From positions 32,143-96,142 of the forward strand of contig JAVYIG010007872.1 of the NCBI GenBank assembly GCA_035222895.1: a DNA stretch of 64,000 bases. The letters are read 5' to 3'. This DNA comes from Strongylocentrotus droebachiensis. Taxonomy: Eukaryota; Echinodermata; Echinoidea; Camarodonta; Strongylocentrotidae. Positions 36,312-49,800 of the stretch are shown here, in pieces; positions within the stretch are counted from its first letter, which is position 1; each line of letters opens with the position of its first letter. The notes beneath the pieces were generated by a model. It saw nothing but the letters and a program-made list of their open reading frames with translations, did not search any database and had not been told where the DNA came from. Position numbers and translations under genes: made by a program.

Positions 36312-37390
36312 GGCAGTCATGGATGACTTTACATAGCAGGGAACAGGAAGCTTGCAGTACACAGATACTGCAATATGGGGATGGGTGTGTTGGTTTTTAT
36401 TAGGATTCGGTGTAGAGATCAGGGGTGTAGCTACAGGGGTCGCAAGGGGCACCTAACCCCAATCGAATGGAGAACAAAAAACGTATTCTCTTTTAGTCTG
36501 GGCAGTCATGGATGACTTTACGTAGTAGGGAAGCTTGTAATGCACATAGACTGCAATATGGGGATGGGTCTGTCGGGTTTTATTAGGATTCAGTGTTTTG
36601 TGTTGGAAGGCAGGGTAGAAATCTGGGGAGAAGCTACAGGGGTCGCAAGGGGCACCTGACCCCAATTAAATGGAGAACAAAAAGTATTCTTAGTTAGTCT
36701 GGAGAGCCATAGATGGATTAAAGTAGCAGGGAAGCTTGCAATACACGGATGCTGCAATGTGGGGATGGGTGTGTTGGGTTTTATTACTTGGCACCTGACC
36801 CCAATTGAGTGGAGAACAAACAAGTATTTTCATTTTGTCTGGGCAGTCGTAGATGACTTTACGCCCGAACTTTACGTAGTAGGGAAGCTAGCAATGCACA
36901 TAGACTGCAATATGGGGATGGGTGTGTCAGGGTTTTAAAAATAATGATTCAGTGTCTTGTGTATAGGAAGGCACGGTATACATATTGGGCGTACGTAGCT
37001 ACAGGGGATGCAGGAGGCACCTGTCCCCAATTGTATGGTGAAAAAGTAGTCTTATCAATTCTAGTCAGTCATGGATGACTTTACGTAGTAGGGAAGCTAG
37101 CAATGCACATAGACTGTGTCAGGGTCTTTAAAATAATGATTCAGTGTCTTGTGTATCGGAAGGCACGGAATAGAAATGGGGCGTACGTAGCTGCAATTGA
37201 ATGTCCCCAATTGAACGGTAAAAAAGTAGTCTCATCAAGTCTAGTCAGTCATGGATGACTTCACGTAATATAGGGAAGCTGGCAGACCGACTCCAATTTT
37301 GGGATAGGTGTGCCATTTTTGCCACGCTGGTGATCAATGACGTAGCTATAGGTGGTACATGAGGCATGTGCCCCAAACGAATAATGATAA
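36312..37390. repeat. Satellite-like tandem array, six units of about 140-220 bp
   Basis: Unit starts (ggcagtcatggatgacttta or variants) fall at about 36312, 36501, 36701, 36842, 37064 and 37244. Shared blocks in order are gtagtagggaagcttgcaat, tgcaatatggggatgggtgt, a tagctacaggggtcgcaagg block and ggcacctgaccccaatt. The third unit lacks an internal block, and the last ones diverge in the middle. The arrangement suggests unequal exchange. Confidence 0.85.
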
Positions 37391-38330
37391 TAGTGATCAC
37401 TCAGCCTCCTACACCGGATCCACTCATGTATATATTTGCTGAAAAAAAAACGTAATCCAATTCATCAGTGTCTCAATTCCAAAATCCCTGTGAATCCGAT
37501 ACATGAAAGCAGTTCTCTTGTTACAATATGTATGAGCAGTGAATGATGCATTACAGCACCTTTGTGGATGAGGTTCACATATTAAAGGTGCATACGGTGG
37601 CGTAACAAGGGTCCATTCATCGGGGGGAGGTGAACACTGTCACTGAAGAGGAGCTGGATTAAACGGTATTTCACAAGGCAATGGAATAGGGTAAAGTAAG
37701 TTTTTATGTTTTATGAACGATTTACCAAATCATTGTGATAGAGCACATTGTAGAAAATTATATTAGGGCCTTATTTTGCTTGGACTAAGTTTTCCGATGT
37801 GTATGCTTCCCGACGTAGGTTTATGTGTTTTTTCACCATGGCCCTGTAATTTTTGCTGTTATTTTTGCTTGTCTCTGTTTGCTAATACTAAATGCTGGAA
37901 AATTGGTTACATCTTCAAGATACGGCCTTTATAAACATATTCATTATCAGAGCATAATAGCATCTTAACCCTTTCCCGATTTCACGGACTAAAAGACAAA
38001 ATTCCTTTCACATAAATGCTACATGGGTAGTTTAAGCGTAAGGGTCTCGTCCCATTTGGCATTCAATAGTCAATCGGATGGGTAAAAATACCTATGCAAG
38101 GCGCCGTGAACATCATTAATATTGCATGATGAAACAAACCACGCACCTGAGTCAAAGACGGAATGCGAATTTTTAACAAGATCACCGATTGTGGGGGGCA
38201 GGAGCCTTGTCGAATTCTCTTTATCACCGTCTCCGTCTCCATTTCTTTGTTTTCTTCTATTGTAATAATATTTTTTTTAGGGGATTGATGGGTTATTTTA
38301 CCTGACTGCTTAATAAAGTATGTGTATGCT
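37391..38330. other. Non-coding stretch
   Basis: No gene or named repeat recognised. Confidence 0.4.
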
Positions 38331-38334
38331 TGTA

Positions 38335-38480
38335 CGTAAGCAACCAGGTCAAGGACGGCTTTAGGTCTTCGAAGAATTTGTAATAAGGATTAATGCCATA
38401 CCAATGTGTTATAATCCACTTAAATTCGAACCTGGGTCCTCCCAACTACAAGACCACTGCTCTACCTCTGAGCCATCGCG
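38335..38480 (-). mobile_element. tRNA-derived SINE head
   Basis: On the minus strand, gcgatggctcagaggtagag has a good A box, the following hairpin has loop cttgtag (would-be anticodon TGT), and ggttcgaat is a B box. A non-tRNA body follows. The acceptor stem does not close, so this is a SINE and not a tRNA gene. Confidence 0.55.
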
Positions 38481-39613
38481 TCTCCCTCTCTTTCCTCTCA
38501 CCTCACCGTTAGTCTTCTATTCCCTCATTCGTTTGTCATTCGAAAGGGCATGCGCCCCTCAAGTGCTTCCACGCGGATACGCCACTGATGTCACCAAAGT
38601 CAACGCCCTTGGCTCCGTATTGAGCAAAAACAACCTCGCTGAAGGGACTTTATGTGCGTCATTCAGTTCATTGAATAGCATACAAGTCAGTTGATCTGTT
38701 CATCTTTCAAATCATTAAACATGTCATGTAAAATGTTCTTTGTTATTGCGCAATTTTTTTTTTTTATTTCGTACCTACAGTACTGTCGTATTATAACCTA
38801 CCTTTCATTCACTTTTTAAGAGGGAATTAGTAACTAAAATTTTTGTTGGTAAATAAAATATTCCAAATCGATATCAAATATTCAACAAAATCAACATCTC
38901 AACAAAAATGGCTTCTTTTGTTTACAAAATAAAGAGGCGGAGACGGGCACGTTTTAAAGATACGCAATGCTTGCATAGAGGCAGCAATTAGCAATTATGT
39001 ATGATTTATATTGGGAAATGACTTTGAAACGCCCCAAGTACAAAAAAAAATACGCACTTGCATTCTGCAGTATCGCCATTCCTCTACACATCTAAATATG
39101 TGATACCAATGTGAGATGAGGTACTAACTAAAGCTTTGATTCAAAACGAATTTTGCGTAGATGTATGTGTGAGGTTTCAAATGACGCATAAGATTTAAGA
39201 CCATATCTTATAAACAAACCAAAACTCAACGAAACAATACAAAATGAAACAAATGAAACAAACACACTAAAACACTATCGAATATTAAAAAAGAGAGAAA
39301 ATAAATAACCTTTGATGCACCGCTGATTATTGCATTTCTTGTTTCTGTTCGGTTTTCTAGTGAGTGTATGGTTCTAATGTCCCTTTGCCACTGGGGATTC
39401 CTGCCATCCGTTACATTTAAATCCCCGCGGCCATGCTGACACACGCCCGATTTGTCTTCATAATTGATAAATTATAGTGTCTGCCATGATCATAGAATGA
39501 TATCTATATTGTACACATCTCTCATATGAATTTGCCGATCACAATAATGCAGCATCCTTATACTATGATATGAGTTACCGCCCAAACGTGTAAGAAGAAT
39601 AATAATGACAACT

Positions 39614-39616
39614 ATG

Positions 39617-39662
<46 letters not shown>

Positions 39663-39682
39663 TAATAATAATAATAATGATA
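39614..39682. repeat. (ATA)n microsatellite
   Basis: About 23 ATA/AAT units with two G interruptions. Confidence 0.9.
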
Positions 39683-40431
39683 AAAATAGTTGGGTTTTTG
39701 TATAGCACTCATGTCTGTAAAATTTGACACTCCAGGCTCTCCTCAATGTACGTTTACAATAAATAAAAACATATTCTCATTCCAGATTATTAAAAAAAAA
39801 AAGTTCTTATATCAGTTTGCAATAGGAGTTGGAAGAGGATGAGTAAATTAATGAATACATTTGAAAATACGCATATTTATACACCTGTATATTATGCAGG
39901 CGAGCATAGATTGAACAAAACGAACCTTAGTGTCTCATATTTAATTCTATTGCATTGCATTATATCTCATTCATCATTTCTTCAACAGTCATTAATAATT
40001 GCATATAAAACATGATTTGTTACCCCTAAAGACTAACTCAAATGCGTACAAAGAGTATCTCGGGGTATACAAAAAATATTAAAAAAAGGAAAAATCAATG
40101 AATGAGAATGTCCTTTGAAGTCTCTCTGGGCATTGACTGATATATTTGGATTTGATGGTTCTGCGAGCGGAAATCTAAGCGAGCCAGCATCAAGGCCAAG
40201 GAGCTTATGGCAAGCATTTAGTGCCATGAAACTCGATGTTAAAAGATCGTTGTGAGACACTTGCTTCAGCGAACCGGGGGACAAATGTTTCATTTCGTAA
40301 GGCCTGTACATCATCCCCGTACACGAACACGCTTACAAATGCTACTATCTTTTTGTCACCAGGCGCGTATCTAGTTAATAAGGGGATCAAAAACAGAAAA
40401 AGTCACGAAAAACGTATCAAATTCACTGGTA

Positions 40432-40800
40432 TTAAAGGCATTGTTTAACAATGTTTCAAGTTTTACAAATCTGAGATGCATGACCCTACGTGTTATCAGT
40501 GCCTGTGATATGGTGTAATATTGAACCCATAAACAAATTGCGCTTCAAAATGATCCTGAAGTGCTTCAAAAAAGTAAAAATCTTTGAGTGACCGGTTTCT
40601 CCTTACTCATTTTCTCCATTAGCCTTTTTGAAATTTCGAATTCCAATCATTAATCTGGATAATCAAACATACGATTGGCTTGTAAAATTAATGGGATTCA
40701 TTTCTGACCTAAAGGTTTATCATTATGATTGCAGCATGAGCTAAATCCAGGATTTTGTTTAGAATCTGAGGCAAAGATGCCCAATCTCTTTTTGGGGATT
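40432..40800 (+). repeat. TTAA-ended MITE family A, copy 3
   Basis: It starts TTAAAGGCATTGTTTAACAA and aligns over its full length with 1656-2040, with small insertions and substitutions. It is more diverged than the inverted pair near the mS38 exon. There is no coding sequence, and the far terminus is not recognisable. Confidence 0.8.
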
Positions 40801-41690
40801 CAGTAATTTGTTTTAACATGAGCTGTGTGGATAGAGCTTACTTGGCATTGCGTGCTAGCCATAGCTCAAAGAGCTCGATTATTCACGGGTGTATGGACAG
40901 CGAATCGATTTATTGAAAATAACATTACCGCCTGCACGCACATCAAGTTGCAAGGCCAAGTCAACGTTTAAATTGTGCTTTCTATAGTAATGCACAGATT
41001 CCTTTGATAACATTAAGGGGGTTGACTACAAATAAAAATAGGAAAATTGGTGACAAAATAAGAATTAAATAGGCCTACATCTCCATAATGTATTTTAGGC
41101 TACATATTTAAAGGGAACTTTTATTTTCACTTACTGATGTAACTATAGGTATGTCTTAAACTTCTTCTGAAATGAGTCAATGAAACTGATATTACTTTAA
41201 TTTGCACTTGTATCGATATAATGTCGAAAAAGTTATAATATATAATTAGGTCATATAATTAGATGTAGCTCGGTTGGAATGGGATTTCATTGCAGATAGA
41301 ATCGATACTGAATGGATGGAAATGATCGCTTTTATTTATGAGAGTTTATGAAAACATCGAGTAATTACTGTTTCACATATGTATTTATAATGTAATATCA
41401 TTATTGATATCATAATTATGGTTATTAATATCATTATCATTATCATAATTCTTATCGTTTCATTGTTATTATTATTGTTGTTAGTATTATCATTAGTATC
41501 ATCATCATTACTGTTCATGTTACTATTTTTATTTAGAATCGTTAATTGTGCGTAAGAAGAAAATGTAATTCATGACAATTGAAGGGAGCTAGGTTAATGA
41601 AATTATTGTTATACCCATGCCTTGATAATAATAATAATGTTCAATTCTTAGCACATATTACATAATTGCCTCTATGCACTTAGATACGAA

Positions 41691-41721
<31 letters not shown>

Positions 41722-44700
41722 TAGAGAGAGAGAATAGGATAGACATGGAAAATATTGAGCTTTCACCATTTATCACATACAACTATCAAATCAATTACAA
41801 CATTTACAGGTTTACTTTATGGTTTAAGACTAGCCTGATCGAAACAGATATGTTTTTAAGTCGGATGTAATCTGATGTAGTAAAAGGACAACATTTTAGA
41901 TACTCTGAGAGGTTTTTTCATAGTTCTGGTATGGCGTATTGAAAAGCACAGTGCCCATATGTTTTGGTATTTTATGTAAAATGTGGAATATAAACAAAAT
42001 AAAATAAGGGCGTGAATAAATGTTTTGAAGATGTACGGAGCTCTCCTTGTAGGCTGTAGTTACATCGTCGAACATGTCATGCGTATACAAATAAAAACAC
42101 GTTCTTTACTAGGCAGACATTCAGATGTCATTGTCATTATAAAAATCATCTAAATATTTCATAAGTAATGATTATATTTGTGGTAATATTGATGGTTATA
42201 GTTGTGTCATTATTATCATATTTGGTTTTTATTTGAAGATTAATCCCCATGCTTATATCATGACAATAAAAATCAGACCAAAATTTGAGTGTCTAAAATA
42301 AATATGTGGGTGAGGGTGTGTATGCGTGTGTGCATATATATATACCTATAGGCCTTTGTGTGGATATGTATATATGTGTATATATAGACCTATATATTGA
42401 TATATCTATGTTGAATCAATTATTTTGCTGCACAAGTTAGAATACCCAAAATATTTGTTTTCAAAGAATATTCGATTCTAATATCAGTCCTCCGTCTTGG
42501 TAGCCTGATATGTTCCACTACTTAATGGCACATCGCTCGAAAGTAAAGGAAATAAAAAACCGCAATACCACAGACAAATCTGAGATTTCTCGGTGAATTT
42601 AATCACCTCATAAATACAAATATCACGTAGTAACTAGCGGCTGGGGATTTCTCATTTGATTGATCCACTATGCGACTAGCGGTCTGCCCACACACTAGAT
42701 TTTTGTACAGCAAAATTACGCACGACTAGACGCACTCAAAGGTAAAATATCTAAAACGACTTAAAACTGGTCTATCATTTTGATCAGCGTATATATTGAA
42801 CATGAGAAGAATATGTCGAATCATGTAGCATTGTGAAAATGAAGATCAATTAATGACACCCCCACAAAAAAAAATAACGCGAGAAAATGCAGTAAGAAGG
42901 CGAAAATACTGTTCAACGGACTATGAGGCCTTAACTGTGAATTCTTGTATATATTTTTTTCTTGATGTGTTGACTATGCAATTTTTCTATAATCATACTT
43001 ATCCTGTAGTTCGATATAAAAATACAAAACACTAGAAATCGTTAGAAATCATAAATAAAAAGTCGTTACCGTAAACACAATGTTGTACCAAGAAATACAG
43101 CTTATTGACAGTATGACTTTTCAGTTCAAATTGATATCTTTGGGGTTATGGCGAAATATATTTTTCAAAATTGTTTTCATGGTTCAGCAGCTAATAGCAC
43201 TTTTTAAAAAGAGCAAAAACACTGGTATGATTCATTAAAACATGTTCCTGAAGGGTATATGTAAACTAATCTCAATAAACGGTGATATTTTCGACTGCAT
43301 CCATTAAAAAAATGTTTTCAGTAAGCACTTAAGACGATTCAAAGGTTTGTTTTTCAAAGTAAAAGCAAAAATCGTTAATTACAATTTAAGCTTTGCTTTA
43401 TAGATCGAAATACCGTGATGGAAATGCTAAAAATAAGAAAAAACTTGTAACGGATCTTAAGAAGTGTTTTACGCACCTTTATTCATCATCATCATTTTTG
43501 GATCGAGCTCTTACACAACTTTGGGGGAAAAGGAATACTTTCAAAATTAGCCCACCCTCGTCAAAACAGGGCGAAACGGGGGGGGGGGGGGGGGGGGGGG
43601 AGGTGTAAGAATATATTCTTTTTACAAAATATCCATATGATTAGGGGGGAGGGGAATACTGTTTAAAAATATGACGAAGGAAAGCTTTGGCAAATAATAG
43701 CATAAATCAAGACGTAAAAAAAGATTTGGACGAGTTACATTTAGATGCATTTATTCAAACAAGAAAATACATACGGATTTAAAGCAGGAAAAAGGGTAAA
43801 GTTTTAGAAAAGGTACAAATCTGGTCTATAGTAGTAAACAAATATAAAAGAGTTACCTTTTCAAAGTGTGATTTTATGCATTGAATTTTAACTACAGACT
43901 AATTCCCTAGTATTTCCATTTATTACCTCTCGCCGCGGTTGTGAAATAAAGTAATTAATTAATTAATTTCGGAGAGGCGCTGTCCGCGAATGAATTAGTA
44001 GTCTAATCTATATCTACGCTTTTTATGATCCATTTGAAAATTGAATTATGCTCGCTGGAGCTTGTTATTTTCCTTGTGTGTGTGGTGAGGGTGCGTGTGG
44101 GTGTGTGGGGGTGTGTGGTGAGGGTGCGTGTGTGGGTGTGCATGCGTGAATGGGTGCGTGTATGTCTGTATGTGTGTGTTCAATCAAGAAATTCATAATG
44201 TTTTGCTTAACTCTTTCATTATACTTGACGTGGTCTGTCTATACAGTTTGTAACATAAATATATGATAAATGATATCGATGAGATAATTATCAAATGTTA
44301 ATACTGGAAATGGAACATTTTGTTTTGGTTTCTGCAGGAACTTTCCATTATACAATAATTTAGTATCACTGTCTCACAGCCTTGCAAAAGCGATGAACAA
44401 TATTTATATGTATACTTCAATAATTATACGTCCCTTAGATTTGATTCCCTTTCCACGAAAATGGATATGAATTCTTCGACGCTACATTAGGTGACGCCTG
44501 TATATCGTTAGAATCATCGCTGTGTTCATAATTTGAAGGCATCTGTACAAACATTACAAGCTATGGCGATCTAATTAAACCCCGTGCAATATGCACTCGA
44601 ACTGCGAATGCAATGAAGTGAACAGATAACGATCATATTCTCGCCTTCTTTCCTTGCGTAACCTGCCCCAACATAATGTCAAAAATGTGTGAAAATGTGA

Positions 44701-45165
44701 ATTTTAACCTTTACGACATTATCATGCAATGTTCGGGGATGGTGATGTTCATTACAAACATATCTAATTTGTAAACAATATAATGATGCTTTTTAGTGTT
44801 ACAACACCGTTATGTATGCTGGTGAAGTATATTACATAAGTCACTCCTAGATACTTATCAAAATGATTGGTCTAGCATAGCCACAGGTGATTGATAAACT
44901 ATATGCTACATTTTGAAATCCCCCTACTGTGCCACATTGTTCTTGTCATGTGGTAGATGTGTTAAAAAAGGCTTCAAGATTGCTGAACCTTTTGAAGTGA
45001 AAGATTAATGTGACTCTCTAATTCTAATTGGCTTTTTTCAGAATAACAGAATATTCATTAACTAACTAACTAACATTGTCGTGTGCGAACTCAAATTCAA
45101 CAGATAAATAATAATAATGATATGTTCATATATAGCACTCTCAACCAACTGGTTTTCACAGCGCT
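40801..45165. other. Non-coding stretch with simple repeats
   Basis: (GA)n at about 41692-41733, poly-G at 43579-43601 and GT-rich DNA at 44075-44180. No gene recognised on either strand. Confidence 0.45.
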
Positions 45166-45169
45166 TTAA

Positions 45170-45701
45170 AGGTACTATGTCCCATTTGCAGGCCAAAAAA
45201 ATGAAAAAGTTAAATTCCAACTGCATTTGAAAGATAATACTAATTTAGAACTTCCCTAAAAAAGGTGGGGCTTGAAAATGTCTTCAAGTGGGAAAATAAC
45301 GACTATTAGTTGTCAAATCGACCTTAGGGCTATAGAGCCCAAAAGTAATAGTCTTGATTTTCAGACAATTGTACCGAATGGTCATACGTTTTATGCTGCG
45401 CAAAGGTTCAATCAGTTTAATCTTGGCCCTCACAAGAAGTGGGTTATTGATGTAGACAAATGCTCATGTACCCTTTACAACTCTTTTCATGTATGTTATT
45501 ACCAAAGAAGAAAAAAAGCCAGTCAGTCACTCAATAGTGTCTGACAGTGAAGTCTAGCAAGTAAACGGGTTTCCTTGCATAATTTGAATATGAGGACACT
45601 GCTAACGTTTAAATTTCACAGATAGGACATACATGACATATTCATAATTCCTGCAAAGTTCTACAGAATTTGAGGTTGGCTGCAAAAGGGACATAGTACC
45701 T
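45170..45701. mobile_element. TTAA-flanked MITE family C
   Basis: The terminal inverted repeats are AGGTACTATGTCCCATTTGC and the inverse of tgcaaaagggacatagtacc plus T, differing at one of about 20 positions. TTAA flanks both ends (45166-45169 and 45702-45705). It is 532 bp long. A 90-codon open frame inside (45272-45544) has no recognisable domain and is probably chance. Confidence 0.85.
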
Positions 45702-46638
45702 TTAAGAAGAAGAAAAACAACAACAACAACACCTTATTTGCTAGACTACCGGTAAACATGTTTATTCGCTCGCTGAAAATTAGCAGCTGTGTGACAAAAT
45801 ATCACGAATTTTATAACAGCATAACAGTTATTTTTGGACAAATCAGCCTAAATTTTTAATCAAATCGCGAGGAAGCGCTCTTAATAATTCATAAAATGTG
45901 CACTAAATTCCTTTTTTTAGAGTTCCGTAAATAATGTAGATCTTTGACAAAACAAGCTGTTAGGTGGGTTGCCGAGTGTGTTTTATAATGTATGATTTAG
46001 GATGAATAGCCTGCCGTGGAGGATCGAAGGCATGTCTGAGGTTGGTAACTATACTCAGACGACGAGAGAAGCTGTGAATTTTCCCGCCGCGCAGACACCT
46101 GCCGCAGCTGAGCGATGGCGCCACAACCCTGTAGTCTTGTCTCAGCCTTTAGAGTTTTTGTTATTCATGACACATAAATCATAAGAACTCATAGGCATTC
46201 TTCATGCATCTATGATGTACAGTTGCTGTATTTGGACATACAAGAAGTTTGATATTAGAAAAAAAGGGTGATTCTAACGATAATTTTAACTTGAATAGGG
46301 CAATAGGCCGCATTTAAATCCGATTGGCCGACCTGAGATTTGGCTATCAAAGGATGTAATTCCTTTTATTTTGTAGCGTCTTATTTTGTAGCAACTTTTC
46401 AGGCCTTTCCTATAAATTCAGTCCTCTATTTGGAAATTCTAAACTAGCTACTACTATCTTGATATTACTGATATGTTTGTCGGTACCAAAGATAAGCTAA
46501 GAATCCTATTATTACAGATGCGATTTCCCCCCTCTTTTATTCAAAGTATAATATCGAACTACCCAGCTGCATATTGGTGATATAATATGCTGTAACATTG
46601 TATTCTAACCTCGTTTCGTTTTTCCCCTTTTGTCACAG

Positions 46639-46851
46639 AACTCAAGATGGTGCCAAATTACCAAATAATTCGGCTCCGGAAGAACCTGAGAAGGATAATG
46701 CGCACAGAAGGAGAAAGAACTCACTTGTACTCCACTACAAATAGCCCCCGCGACATATCATTCATATGCCTTAGACGCACTAGCGTAGTCGGGAAAACGC
46801 AAGCCTAGTTCTAGTTTCATTTGATCTAGGGTTTCTGTCACGAAACCGACG
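46639..46851 (+). promoter_or_regulatory. Probable 5' UTR of the GPCR gene with a 53-codon upstream ORF
   Basis: A polypyrimidine tract and acceptor ttttgtcacag end at 46638. The first ATG after it, at 46647, opens a 53-codon frame closing with TAG at 46808, 43 bases before the receptor ATG at 46852. An in-frame TGA at 46822 blocks any N-terminal extension of the receptor. If this leader is transcribed, the uORF would be expected to restrain translation of the receptor. Confidence 0.5.
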
Positions 46852-49800
46852 ATGACCACGTCTGTGTACCTCATGTCAAACTCGATGGGATGGCTGGTCA
46901 CTATTCCAGCCGTCGCCATGGAGAACCTGATCGCCCTCATCATCATCTCTTCGCGGAAACGCTGGAAGAGTCCCGACGTCCTCCTCTTCTCCATCACCCT
47001 CGGCCACCTCTTGTCTCTGCTCTTACCCCTCCTCCTCTACGCCGTCATCACCTTCACGAAGACCCCTTGGTCGGATGGGTCCTGCAAGTTCCTGGTCTGG
47101 TGTATCATGAGTTTCCGCATCGTCGGCGCGGTCAACATCGCTTTCATATCCCTGGACCGGGTATGGACACTGAAATGGCCTAGCTCGTACCGTTCCCATA
47201 ATTCCTCTCGCCAGACAGCCCGCACCGCTGTCTTCATGTGGCTTTTTGGTGTCGCCATTGGAACGATTCCTCTAATCAATTGGAGCAACCTAGAGGTCAA
47301 CCAAACATGCAGTCTGGTCCTCAATATAGCAGGGTATGGTTACGCCATGTGTATCGTCATTATTATCCTCGGAAGCGTCATCATCAGTACTGGTTGTATA
47401 TTTACCATAGTGGTCAATGTGGCATATGTTTGGCCACTGATGGAAGAATCTTCAGATCCCAAAGACACTATCCCTCATATCGTCATCGAAAGCGAAACGG
47501 GTGAGAGAACATCGGCAGTGGTTGGGTCACGTGATTCGCAAAACAAGCAGATCTACTACCTCGTGACGACAGTGGTCGTACTCTATTTCTGTATTAGTGG
47601 AATACCTTTTGTGGTAAGTATTCTATTGAAGCATTGACCGCCACCCCACCCCCACACGCCTATGTCTCTGATGGTGCACATATTGCATGAATGAACCCGA
47701 TGACCGGGGTGATAATATCTGTAAAGTGCTCAAAGTTGGTATTTTGTATTAAACGCTTTATAAATCCAGTACATCAATCCAGATTATTTTATTTCAAAAC
47801 ACAGTACAATGTCCAATTGCACCCAAATACATCCAATGAATTCGTTTCCTTTAGGGAAAATTGTAACCATTAAGGATTCGAAAAAAGAACTAATCCGGAA
47901 ATAATTGTCTATTTCATATTCACGCCCTATATAACATGGAATCAACATATTTAAGATGTATTTATTCAATCATCCATTGGTCTATTTACAGTGGGACAAA
48001 ACATTTGTCGATTCAGTGATTCTCATTTTGACGAGAAAGTCAGACCTACCTAATCGGTCTAGTCACTTTTTAAAGTGGTGCATTAAACATTGTGTGTAGT
48101 TCAACATAGTAGTTGAGGTTTTTATTAGATTTTATAAATGTCAATTTTGCTTGGAACAAGCAAACCAGTGACAACATGCACACTTGCACTGTTCAATAAA
48201 ATACTTAAAAATTTCCCTGTGCGTCGCTAGACAGTGTTGAGGAAGGGAAAAAGGGAGGTACACATTCAACTGACAAGTTTGCCGATGAGATTTATAAAAA
48301 ACTTACCAAGACACGAACATATACCACGTTAATAAAAAGACGATGAGAATTTTTGTCAACAGTATTGTATTAGTTTTTTAATGTACCTATTTGTTATTTG
48401 CAGACAATAACACTTATGAAAATTTGCATAACCGCAGGAGGTACTTGACAGAAAACTGATTATATATACGCATACAATGATCTTTTGGGGGTAAGCATAA
48501 TGGGTTTACATTTTTCTGTTGGAGATATTAAATATGATTCCCAACAGACTCGTTCAATCCCCTGCATAAAGGCCAGACGCGTTGGTGTTGTTTATGAGCA
48601 CTTGAGTAAGTACATTACGTACATAAAGTAAGGAAAACGTAAATAATAAACGTGATACTGAGAATATACGTGATTTGTTTGGCATCTTGTTTGAACACAG
48701 TGTTATACAAAAAAAAAAATAGTTACAAATTACAGGCTGAAATGATGGCTGAATCGACTTAGGAATTTACTGTAAATAGTAATAAAGGGAATATTAAAAG
48801 CGCCAAGAGTTCGCTAAACATGGACGAAGATGCACATTTTGTTTGAATCATAATTTTTCAGGTTGTAGGATAATTATATTTAAAAAATAAAACATTTGTC
48901 GATATAACATTACTTTAAGGGTGTGTCAATCGCAAAACCCTCACGATGATGATGATGATGCTGATGGTAATCATAATAATGACACACATTTAATGTCCGC
49001 TATTCTCTGTACAAACCAAATGTGAAACATAATACAAAGTGTAAATCATTACACAAACTACCTACATTCTTGTATCATGTGCATATTCAAAGCACAATAT
49101 ATTCAATGCCTATATTTTATCACAAAGGATACGATTATTTAAGCTGCTCCCTGGGGCTTAACACGACCTCACATTACGACATGTTTTTATCCTTCCACCC
49201 TTTAGGTCATCAACATCATTGCCTTCACGGAGGACGTCCCCGCCCATTGGATGTCGGTGAGCATCTCCTGGTGTACGGTAGTCTCAGCGTTCCTTCATCC
49301 GCCTCTTCTTGTTCTCCTGTGTAACCGCTACAAGAAGGTCTGTGTGCGGTTCTTCCGCTACGCCGGGGAGAGCTGCGGATGCATCACGGTCACACCAACA
49401 AGACCTCGGTTGAATGGTAATACCAATCACGTACACCATGTACACTGGTGTAGCTTATTGAGACGCTTGGGCACCCCTTCCCCCGCCAACAAAAAACAGA
49501 AAGAAGAGAAGTAGATGACGGAAATAGAATAAAAGAAATAACAAGAAAGGAGAAAGGGAGAGGGTGATAAAAGGAGACGATACGACCCCCTGCGGCAACC
49601 TAAACGTATTCGTTAATACACAATTCATTCATTCACTCAATTCATCTAGAAGACCGCTACGACCGGTGCTCCACCCGAGTGCTGACAGTGCCCATCCACG
49701 CTATACGCTACATCTCTTATCATGTGGTCTCATTTTTCCTCCTAGGCAAATGTATCTTTGTTATTGGCCAACGGTTTCTTGAAATGTGAAGCACAGAGCC

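Noticed and set aside
36312-37390. Possible CRISPR-like repeat array
   Set aside because: Unit length is about 140-220 bp with continuous homology through the units and no unique spacers. The genome is eukaryotic.
45272-45544. 90-codon open frame inside MITE family C
   Set aside because: It lies wholly inside a 532-bp non-autonomous element and resembles no transposase.
46002-46184. 60-codon open frame as an upstream exon of the GPCR gene
   Set aside because: Not in continuity with the receptor frame, and no convincing donor ends it. It may be untranslated leader, but the sequence does not decide.
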